Source: Microbacterium sp. T2.11-28
GTDB lineage: Bacteria; Actinomycetota; Actinomycetes; Actinomycetales; Microbacteriaceae
NCBI RefSeq assembly: GCF_950097975.1
Contig: NZ_CATNHF010000001.1
Location: 558,001 to 622,000, forward strand
Length of the DNA: 64,000 nucleotides
Direction: 5' to 3'
The stretch's first letter is position 1. Each line of letters begins with the position of its first letter. A model generated the notes under the pieces. It saw only the letters and a program-made list of their open reading frames with translations, was not told the origin of the DNA and did not search any database. A program made the position numbers and the translations under genes. Shown in pieces: positions 57,355 through 64,000 of this stretch.

Positions 57355-57360
57355 TACGAT
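57355..57360 (+). promoter_or_regulatory. Probable -10 element of the 40-residue membrane protein gene
   Basis: TACGAT, about 42 bases before the ATG at 57403, divergent from the rplY promoter. Confidence 0.4.
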
Positions 57361-57402
57361 GGTGACGCGCCCGCACCGACCTGCGCCGACCGAGGAGGAC
57401 CC

Positions 57403-57525
57403 ATGGACTACGGCTGGATGTCGCACGCTCTCCTGTGGCTGATCGGCCTGATGTCGGTCGGCGCCACCCTCGGCGCCCTCGGCGCCCTGTGGTCGCTCGG
57501 GCGCGCCGGCTACCGCAAGGACTGA
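57403..57525 (+). CDS. 40-residue membrane protein
   Basis: A very small protein: a short N-terminus (MDYGWMS), one hydrophobic helix (HALLWLIGLMSVGATLGAL, then GALWSLG) and a basic end RAGYRKD. GAGGAGGA lies seven bases before the ATG and a -10 is in place, so expression is likely. I do not know the family. The last 16 bases overlap the gluconokinase gene tail to tail. Confidence 0.7.
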   Translation: MDYGWMSHALLWLIGLMSVGATLGALGALWSLGRAGYRKD

Positions 57526-58004
57526 GCGTCCCGCACCGCCGCGATCCGGCGGACCACCGACTCGAGGTCGGCGTCGTTGGCCACCCGCGCCCCCGCTTCG
57601 TCGGTCGCGAGCGGCTCGAGGGTCGCGAGCTGGGAGTCCAGCAGCGTCGCCGGCATGAAGTGGTCCCGCCGCGACACGCGTTCGCGCAGCTGGGTCTGCG
57701 GCACGACGAGCTCGACGAACCAGGCGTCCGCCGTCGTAGCGCGGATGCGGTCGCGGTACGCGCGCCGCAGCGCCGAGCAGGCGACGACCACCGGCGCCTC
57801 TCGCGACAGCACGAGGGCGACCGCGTCGAGCCACGGCGCCCGGTCCTCGTCGTCCAGCGGCTTTCCCGAGGCCATCTTCGCGACGTTGCTGCGCGGATGG
57901 AGATCGTCGCCGTCGACGAACCGCGCGCCCAGCCTCGCCGCCAGAGCGGCCCCGACCAGCGACTTGCCCGAGCCGCTCGGCCCCATGACCACGATCCTGC
58001 TCAC
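57510..58004 (-). CDS. gntK: Gluconokinase
   Basis: 164 residues. Walker A GPSGSGKSLVG, and the family segment FVDGDDLHPRSNVAKMASGKPLDDEDRAPWL (split here at residue 30), which binds gluconate and places the lid. It phosphorylates gluconate to 6-phosphogluconate, the substrate of the divergent gnd gene, so the two face a shared 178-base control region. GTG start with GAGGAG at six bases. Confidence 0.94.
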   Translation of the reverse strand: MSRIVVMGPSGSGKSLVGAALAARLGARFVDGDDLHPRSNVAKMASGKPLDDEDRAPWLDAVALVLSREAPVVVACSALRRAYRDRIRATTADAWFVELVVPQTQLRERVSRRDHFMPATLLDSQLATLEPLATDEAGARVANDADLESVVRRIAAVRDAQSLR

Positions 58005-58136
58005 ACCCGCTCCTCCATGGCCGCGGTCCGCACCCGCGGCCCCGCCCGGACTCGCGCCGGGGAACCGTCGGTTCAGACACTACGCGCGACGACGTGCCGG
58101 ACGCGTCACGCGGCGACGCCACACGCCGGGGCGGAC

Positions 58137-58142
58137 TACGCT
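58137..58142 (+). promoter_or_regulatory. Probable -10 element of gnd
   Basis: TACGCT, about 40 bases before the GTG at 58183; the leader holds the GAGGAG site. Confidence 0.4.
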
Positions 58143-58182
58143 GGGAGGTGATTCCCTCCCCCGTTTCTCCGAGGAGTTCTCT

Positions 58183-59649
58183 GTGTCAGAAGCCGTCGCG
58201 GTCCCGCCTGCAGCCAACATCGGAGTCGTGGGGCTCGCCGTCATGGGGTCCAACCTCGCCCGCAACCTCGCATCCCGCGAGGGCAACACCGTGGCCGTCT
58301 TCAACCGCAGCAGGTCCAAGACCGACGAGCTGATCGCGGAGCACCCCGAGGCCGAGTTCGTCCCGGCCTTCTCGTACGAGGAGTTCGCCGCGTCGCTGCA
58401 GAAGCCGCGGACGGCGATCATCATGGTCAAGGCCGGCGGCCCGACCGATGCGGTCATCGCGTCGCTCATGGACGTCTTCGAGCCGGGCGACATCATCATC
58501 GACGGCGGGAACTCCCTGTTCACCGACACGATCCGTCGCGAGCGGACGGTGCGCGAGCGCGGTTTCAACTTCGTCGGCATGGGCGTCTCCGGCGGTGAGG
58601 AGGGCGCGCTGAACGGCCCCTCGCTCATGCCGGGCGGACCGGACGAGGCGTGGGTCACGCTCGGCCCGATCCTCACGTCGATCGCCGCGGTGGCCGAGGG
58701 CGAGCCCTGCGTCACCCACGTCGGCCACGACGGCGCGGGGCACTTCGTCAAGATGGTGCACAACGGCATCGAGTACGCCGACATGCAGCTGATCGCCGAG
58801 GCGTACGACCTGATCCGCCGCGGCACCGGCAAGTCGCCCGCCGAGATCGCCGACATCTTCGCCGAATGGAACCGCGGCGAGCTCGAGTCCTACCTGATCG
58901 AGATCACCGCCGAAGTGCTGCGCCAGACCGACGCCGCCACCGGCCGCCCGCTGGTGGACGTGATCGTCGACGAGGCCGGGGCCAAGGGCACCGGCGCCTG
59001 GACCGTGCAGACCGCCCTCGACCTGGGCGTGCCGGTCTCGGGCATCGCCGAGGCGACGTTCGCCCGCTCGCTGTCGAGCCACCGCGAGCAGCGCGATGTG
59101 GCCGGAGGGCTTCCCGGTCCTTCCTCCGAGGACTTCACCGTGGCCGATGCGGGCGCGTTCGTCGAGCAGGTCCGCCTCGCCCTGTACGCGTCGAAGATCG
59201 TCGCCTACTCGCAGGGCTTCGACGAGATCCGCGCCGGCGCCGCCCAGTACGGCTGGAACATCGACCTCGGTGCGATCAGCAAGATCTGGCGCGGCGGCTG
59301 CATCATCCGCGCGCAGTTCCTGAACCGCATCGCCGACGCCTACGACGCGGCGCCGGAGCTCCCGGTCCTGCTGACGGCCCCGTACTTCGTGGAGGCTCTG
59401 GGGCGCGCGCAGGACGCGTGGCGCGAGATCGTCCAGGTCGCCGCCGGCGCGGGGATCCCGGCCCCCGCCTTCTCGTCGTCCCTCGCCTACTACGACGGGC
59501 TGCGGGCTGAGCGCCTCCCCGCCGCACTGATCCAGGGTCAGCGCGACTTCTTCGGAGCCCACACCTACCGCCGCACCGACAAGGCCGGAACCTTCCACAC
59601 CCTGTGGTCGGGCGACCGGACCGAGGTCGAGGCCGAGGACACCCACTGA
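58183..59649 (+). CDS. gnd: 6-phosphogluconate dehydrogenase (decarboxylating)
   Basis: 488 residues, the long homodimeric type. The N-terminal NADP loop reads GVVGLAVMGSNLARN, followed by FNRSRSKTDEL, whose Arg contacts are typical for NADP. IDGGNSLFTDT, GVSGGEEGA and the active-site GHFVKMVHNGIEY are intact. It converts 6-phosphogluconate to ribulose 5-phosphate and CO2 in the pentose phosphate pathway. GTG start with GAGGAG at six bases. The VanZ gene follows after eight bases. Confidence 0.97.
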   Translation: MSEAVAVPPAANIGVVGLAVMGSNLARNLASREGNTVAVFNRSRSKTDELIAEHPEAEFVPAFSYEEFAASLQKPRTAIIMVKAGGPTDAVIASLMDVFEPGDIIIDGGNSLFTDTIRRERTVRERGFNFVGMGVSGGEEGALNGPSLMPGGPDEAWVTLGPILTSIAAVAEGEPCVTHVGHDGAGHFVKMVHNGIEYADMQLIAEAYDLIRRGTGKSPAEIADIFAEWNRGELESYLIEITAEVLRQTDAATGRPLVDVIVDEAGAKGTGAWTVQTALDLGVPVSGIAEATFARSLSSHREQRDVAGGLPGPSSEDFTVADAGAFVEQVRLALYASKIVAYSQGFDEIRAGAAQYGWNIDLGAISKIWRGGCIIRAQFLNRIADAYDAAPELPVLLTAPYFVEALGRAQDAWREIVQVAAGAGIPAPAFSSSLAYYDGLRAERLPAALIQGQRDFFGAHTYRRTDKAGTFHTLWSGDRTEVEAEDTH

Positions 59650-59657
59650 CCGCGGTC

Positions 59658-60131
59658 GTGGCGGCGCCGGCCGAGGAGTCCACTGCGCTGCGCGTGCATC
59701 GCGCGGCGGCGCGCGTCGTGCTCGCCATCCTGTCCGGGCTGTACCTGTGGGCGGTGGCGTGGATGACGCTGCGGGCCCGTCCCTACGGCTCCGACATCGC
59801 GGCCGCCCTGGACCGGCTGCTCGCCTGGTTCGCCCAGCGCGAGTCGACGGCCTGGATCACGTTCGACCGCGTCGAGTTCGGCGCCAACGTGGCGATGTTC
59901 GTGCCCCTCGGCATCTTCGCGGTGCTGTGGTTCGGGGTGCGCGGCTGGTGGACCGCTCCCGTGCTGGGGCTGCTGGCCAGCGGCGCGATCGAGTTCGCTC
60001 AGGCGCTGTTTCTCGATGCGCGCGTCGCCGATGTCCGCGACCTGGTCGCGAACACCCTCGGCGCCGTGATCGGGATGCTGCTCATGCTCCTCCTCGCGTT
60101 CCTGCTCTCGCCCTCCCGGCCCCGGAGGTGA
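59658..60131 (+). CDS. VanZ family membrane protein
   Basis: 157 residues with four predicted helices. The VanZ-like pattern is present: [20 protein letters not shown], then [36 protein letters not shown] split over helices 3-4, with the conserved N, E and D-V-x-D-x-x-x-N-T-x-G residues. VanZ gives low-level teicoplanin resistance in enterococci; most actinobacterial relatives have unknown roles. GTG start chosen for lack of a better one. Probably read with gnd. Confidence 0.85.
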   Translation: MAAPAEESTALRVHRAAARVVLAILSGLYLWAVAWMTLRARPYGSDIAAALDRLLAWFAQRESTAWITFDRVEFGANVAMFVPLGIFAVLWFGVRGWWTAPVLGLLASGAIEFAQALFLDARVADVRDLVANTLGAVIGMLLMLLLAFLLSPSRPRR

Positions 60132-60146
60132 GGACGTCGCCGCGCG

Positions 60147-60872
<726 letters not shown>

Positions 60873-60927
60873 GTCGTCGTCTCCTGGATCGGATGGGTGG
60901 GATGGGCGTAGGAGGGCGCAGCCGTCG

Positions 60928-62412
60928 TCAGGCGACCGCGCGGAGTGCTTCGGCGGGGCTCAGGCGCGCGGCGCGCCATCCGCCGAAGGCGCCGGCGACG
61001 AGGCCGCCGGCGACTGCCAGCAGGAGCGCGAGCAGGATGATGCCCACCGACAGCGGCGCACTCAGGACGATGTCGGCGGAGGTCTGGCCGAGCTGGGCGC
61101 CGAACGCGCCCATGCCGCCCATGCCGCCGGGCCCGCCCTGTCCGAGGGCGTCCTCGGCCGCGGGTGCCGAGGAGATCGTGGGAGAGATCAGATTGACGGC
61201 GACCACGCCGGCGAGCCCCAGCACGATGCCGACGGCCCCGCCGATGAGCGCCTGGACCACCGACTCGCCGGCGACCTGCCCGACCACGCGCCGGTTGGAC
61301 CATCCGATGGCCTTCAGGGTGCCGATCTCGCGCGTGCGCCGTGAGATGCCGGACATGGTCAGCAGGATCGCGAGGGCCACGGCGACGGCGAGCACGATGA
61401 CCGACAGCCATGTGCCGAGGCTCGTGATGAGCGAGGAGGCGCTCGACAGCGACCCGGACACGTCGGCGGCGAGGTCGGACTGCGAGCTGACCGTCGCCTC
61501 CGGCAGCGCCTCCTCGAGCGCGGCTTGGACGGTCGCGATCTGGTCGCTGGAGGCCGCCTGCACGTAGACCGTCGAGACGACGTCCCCCGCGCCCGAGAGG
61601 TCCTGGGCGACGTCGAGCGGGATGTACACGTTCGCCGCGGTGTCGGCCTCGGAGGAGGTGGACGCGACGATGCCGACGATCTCGAAGGCGGTGCCTCCGA
61701 CGTCGATGGTGTCGCCGACGGCGAGATCGGCGCTCGTCGCGTACGAGGCGTCGAGGACGGCGACGTCCGCACCGGCGTCGGCGTCGGTCAGCGCGCGACC
61801 CTCGGTGACCTCGACGGCCGACAGCGGCCCCACGGCGGTGTCGGCGGCCTCGACTCCCAGGACGGTGAACGAGTCGACGGTGAAGGATCCGCCCCCGAAT
61901 CCGCCCATGCCGCCCTCGCCGTCCTCGGGCATGGGCTGTGCCTGGCCGGCGTCCGCTCCGCCCTCCGTCGCGGCGTCCGGCCGCTGGGGCAGCTCGCCGT
62001 CGAAGGTCGTGTTGGTGAGGCTGAGTGCGCCGGAGGCCGCGGCCACACCGTCGATGCCGGTCACCGTGTCGAGGGTCGCGGCGTCGATGGTGCCGCGGAG
62101 GAAATCGGTCATGAGACGCGACTGGTTGAGGCTCGTCGTCCCGTCGTCGGAGGTCGTGCCCTCGTCGTCGCCGAAGTCGAACTGCGGACCGCCGCGGCCG
62201 CCCTCGCCCGGCTCGGCCTGCGCGCCCGACACCGTGAGGTCGGTGCCGACGCCGTAGACGGATTCGAGCGCCTGGGCCTGGGCGTCGCGCACGCCCGCCG
62301 ACAGCGCGTTGACGACGATGACGAGCGCGATGGCGATGGCGAGGCCGGTCGCGACGATGGTGGTCTGCTTCTTGCGCCCGGACAGCTCACGGCGCAGGTA
62401 CGTCCAGTACAT
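60928..62412 (-). CDS. MacB-like ABC transporter permease
   Basis: 494 residues. One N-terminal helix after MYWTYLRRELSGRKKQ, a large outside domain (about residues 40-330), then three helices near the C-terminus with SGISRRTREIGTLKAIGWSNRRVVGQV, typical of FtsX/MacB permeases. The outside domain and the last loop contain Gly/Met stretches (GGMGGFGGGS and GGPGGMGGMGAFG). These transporters move peptides, lipids or drugs without a classical channel. The ATG at 62412 has AAGGAG upstream. Confidence 0.93.
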   Translation of the reverse strand: MYWTYLRRELSGRKKQTTIVATGLAIAIALVIVVNALSAGVRDAQAQALESVYGVGTDLTVSGAQAEPGEGGRGGPQFDFGDDEGTTSDDGTTSLNQSRLMTDFLRGTIDAATLDTVTGIDGVAAASGALSLTNTTFDGELPQRPDAATEGGADAGQAQPMPEDGEGGMGGFGGGSFTVDSFTVLGVEAADTAVGPLSAVEVTEGRALTDADAGADVAVLDASYATSADLAVGDTIDVGGTAFEIVGIVASTSSEADTAANVYIPLDVAQDLSGAGDVVSTVYVQAASSDQIATVQAALEEALPEATVSSQSDLAADVSGSLSSASSLITSLGTWLSVIVLAVAVALAILLTMSGISRRTREIGTLKAIGWSNRRVVGQVAGESVVQALIGGAVGIVLGLAGVVAVNLISPTISSAPAAEDALGQGGPGGMGGMGAFGAQLGQTSADIVLSAPLSVGIILLALLLAVAGGLVAGAFGGWRAARLSPAEALRAVA

Positions 62413-62602
62413 GGGTCTCCTTCTCGACGGCCGGTCGGGCCGCACCGGCATCGACATCCGGCATCCCGACGCTAGGGAGCGTGATTCTGCGCGCGGTCTG
62501 CGGGAGGTATGGGGACGCTATGAGCGAGGGGGCGACGACGCCCCCGCTTTCACAGAGGACGCATAGGTCTTCCCATAGGAACCGCATAGCCGGAGGGACA
62601 CA
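62413..62602. promoter_or_regulatory. Divergent control region between the ABC exporter and the two-component genes
   Basis: 190 bases between divergent starts, AT-richer than its surroundings in 62555-62600. GGAGG precedes the regulator ATG by six bases. I could not pick out a clear repeated operator. Confidence 0.4.
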
Positions 62603-63346
62603 ATGGGAGCCATGACCGCACCCGCCGCCGCACCCGCCCTCCGCCGCCCCGACGGCTCACCCCTGCGCGTGCTCGTCGTCGACGACGAGCAGATGCTCAC
62701 CGATCTGCTCTCCATGGCGCTGCGGATGGAGGGCTGGGAGGTGCGGACCGCGGGCTCGGGGTACGACGCCCTGACGGCCACGCGCGAGTTCGACCCCGAT
62801 GCGCTCGTGCTGGACATCATGATGCCCGACCTCGACGGCATGTCCGTGCTCCAGCGCCTCCGCCACGGGGGCAACGATGTGCCGGTGCTGTTCCTCACCG
62901 CGAAGGACGCGGTCGCCGACCGCGTCGCGGGGCTGACCGCCGGCGGCGACGACTACGTCACGAAGCCCTTCAGCCTCGAGGAGGTGGTCGCACGCCTGCG
63001 CGGACTCATGCGCCGCGCCGGCAGCGCGACCGCCGGCGGCGCCGACCCGATCCTGCGCGTGGGCGACCTGACCCTGAACGAGGACTCGCACGAGGTCGAG
63101 CGCGGCGAGGCGCAGATCGAGCTGACGGCCACCGAGTTCGAGCTGCTCCGCTTCCTGATGCGCAACCAGCGCCGCGTGGTCTCCAAGGCGCAGATCCTCG
63201 ACCGCGTGTGGAACTACGACTTCGGGGGCCGCTCGAGCGTCGTGGAGCTCTACATCTCGTACCTGCGGAAGAAGATCGACGCGGGCCGTGAGCCCCTGAT
63301 CCACACCGTGCGCGGCGTGGGCTACATGATCAAAGCCCCGCAGTGA
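62603..63346 (+). CDS. OmpR-family response regulator
   Basis: 247 residues. A 20-residue Ala/Pro-rich N-terminal extension is followed by a receiver with VVDDE, phospho-acceptor Asp in LVLDIMMPDLDGM and lysine in YVTKPFSLEE. The winged-helix DNA-binding domain has LTATEFELLRFLMRNQRRVV and the RSSVVELYISYLRKKID recognition segment. Coupled by a one-base overlap (TGATG) to a kinase gene, and divergent from a MacB-like exporter it may control. Confidence 0.95.
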   Translation: MGAMTAPAAAPALRRPDGSPLRVLVVDDEQMLTDLLSMALRMEGWEVRTAGSGYDALTATREFDPDALVLDIMMPDLDGMSVLQRLRHGGNDVPVLFLTAKDAVADRVAGLTAGGDDYVTKPFSLEEVVARLRGLMRRAGSATAGGADPILRVGDLTLNEDSHEVERGEAQIELTATEFELLRFLMRNQRRVVSKAQILDRVWNYDFGGRSSVVELYISYLRKKIDAGREPLIHTVRGVGYMIKAPQ

Positions 63347-64000
63347 TGACCGACGCCCCCACCACGCTCCCCCGGCACCGCTGGAGCCTGCAGACGCGGC
63401 TCATCGTGGCCGTCGTGTCGCTCGTGGCACTGATCCTCCTCGCGATCGGCTTCGCCACGGGCACGATCCTGCGCTCGATCATGGTGGAGAACCTCGACGC
63501 GCAGGTGACCTCGGCGGCGGAGCGCATGCACCTGGCGCCCACCGGCAGTGCGGCGGAGATCCTCAACGAGGGCCGCCAGGAGGTCGGCACGCTGCTCATC
63601 GTCAGCAACCTGTCCGGGACGACGGGTGCGTACGTCAGCGACGACGAGGTGGCCGTCGCGCTCTCGGACGATGACGTGCGCGGCGTCCTCACGAGCTTCC
63701 AGTCGGTGGACCGCCTGGGCTGGGGCGACGCCACGGTCGCCGGCGCCGGCGACTACCGCATCCGGGTGCAGGGCACGGTGTCGGGCGGGTACATCGCCGT
63801 CGGGATGCCGACCTCGGAGCTGGCCTCGACGGTCGCGCAGATCCTGACGACGGTGACCCTGCTCACCCTCGGAGGCCTGCTCGTGCTCGCCGCCGTCATC
63901 GCGGTCGTGATCCAGCAGGCGCTGAAGCCCCTGCGGGTCGTCGCGGACACCGCGGCGCGCGTCGCCTCGCAGCCCCTGGACTCCGGAGACGTCAGCATCA
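63346..64000 (+). CDS. Sensor histidine kinase (partial, cut by window end)
   Basis: The first 218 residues are visible. A basic N-terminus is followed by a membrane helix (LIVAVVSLVALILLAIGFATG), an outside sensor domain of about 120 residues (residues about 40-160), and a second helix (VTLLTLGGLLVLAAVIAVVI). A HAMP-like start follows (LKPLRVVADTAARVA). The kinase core lies beyond the window. The start overlaps the regulator stop by one base. Confidence 0.92.
   Translation, partial: MTDAPTTLPRHRWSLQTRLIVAVVSLVALILLAIGFATGTILRSIMVENLDAQVTSAAERMHLAPTGSAAEILNEGRQEVGTLLIVSNLSGTTGAYVSDDEVAVALSDDDVRGVLTSFQSVDRLGWGDATVAGAGDYRIRVQGTVSGGYIAVGMPTSELASTVAQILTTVTLLTLGGLLVLAAVIAVVIQQALKPLRVVADTAARVASQPLDSGDVSI

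Noticed and set aside
59658..60131. VanZ as evidence of a glycopeptide resistance cluster
   Set aside because: No vanHAX or vanRS-like genes are adjacent; it sits behind gnd.

Overview
The window is a gene-dense, high-GC (roughly 70% by eye) chromosomal segment of an actinobacterium. It is most likely a Microbacteriaceae member such as Microbacterium. The evidence is the GC-ending codon use, GTG starts, frequent 4-nt start/stop overlaps, the actinobacterial families DUF4245, DUF4307, DUF501 and a PIN-PhoH fusion, and the mazG / hisS / eno / divIC / DUF501 neighbourhood. Nearly everything is housekeeping. I see no phage, insertion sequence, CRISPR array, rRNA or biosynthetic cluster. There is one tRNA gene. 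No stretch longer than about 250 bases lacks a gene or gene remnant.

Layout. 1-6.4 kb is the most accessory-looking part: the end of a transporter, an AhpD-like protein, a CotH-type lipoprotein, a tiny Cys-rich protein, a PfpI/DJ-1 protein, an ECF-like sigma factor coupled to a membrane protein, a decayed gene, a small kinase-like ATPase and a frameshifted acetyltransferase. 6.5-15.8 kb carries YchF, a methyltransferase/reductase pair, an exonuclease, RmuC, GlpX, the class II aldolase and a large secreted M23 peptidase. 16-22 kb holds ispH and its partner, then a compact chain xseA-xseB-DUF4245-carbonic anhydrase, then fumC. 22-28 kb has a kinase/regulator pair, an alanyl-tRNA editing protein, PIN-PhoH, an aminotransferase-like protein and a prenyl transferase. 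28-36 kb has TrhA, DUF4307, greA, ilvA, an AI-2E transporter, LemA and two oxidoreductase/PLP genes. 36-44 kb reads mostly leftwards: mazG, hisS, O-methyltransferase, eno, divIC, DUF501, a mycosin-like protease, NDH-2 and tRNA-Leu(UAA). 44-58 kb has nhaA, ppc, a gamma-carbonic-anhydrase-like protein, an amino acid antiporter, mfd, an alcohol dehydrogenase, pth, rplY and gluconokinase. 58-64 kb has gnd, a VanZ protein, a MacB-like ABC exporter and a divergent two-component system whose kinase is cut by the window end.

Functionally, central carbon metabolism is strongly represented: fructose bisphosphatase, aldolase, enolase, PEP carboxylase, fumarase, gluconokinase and 6-phosphogluconate dehydrogenase. 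Two carbonic-anhydrase-type proteins sit near carbon-fixing or TCA steps, though one lacks the zinc ligands.

The most useful genome-scale signal is regulatory. At least fifteen starts are preceded by a TANNNT hexamer ending exactly six bases before the start codon, the architecture expected for leaderless mRNAs. The same rule fixes the start of an otherwise easily missed 37-residue protein ending in a CCGGGCC cluster, which is my best candidate for something undescribed.
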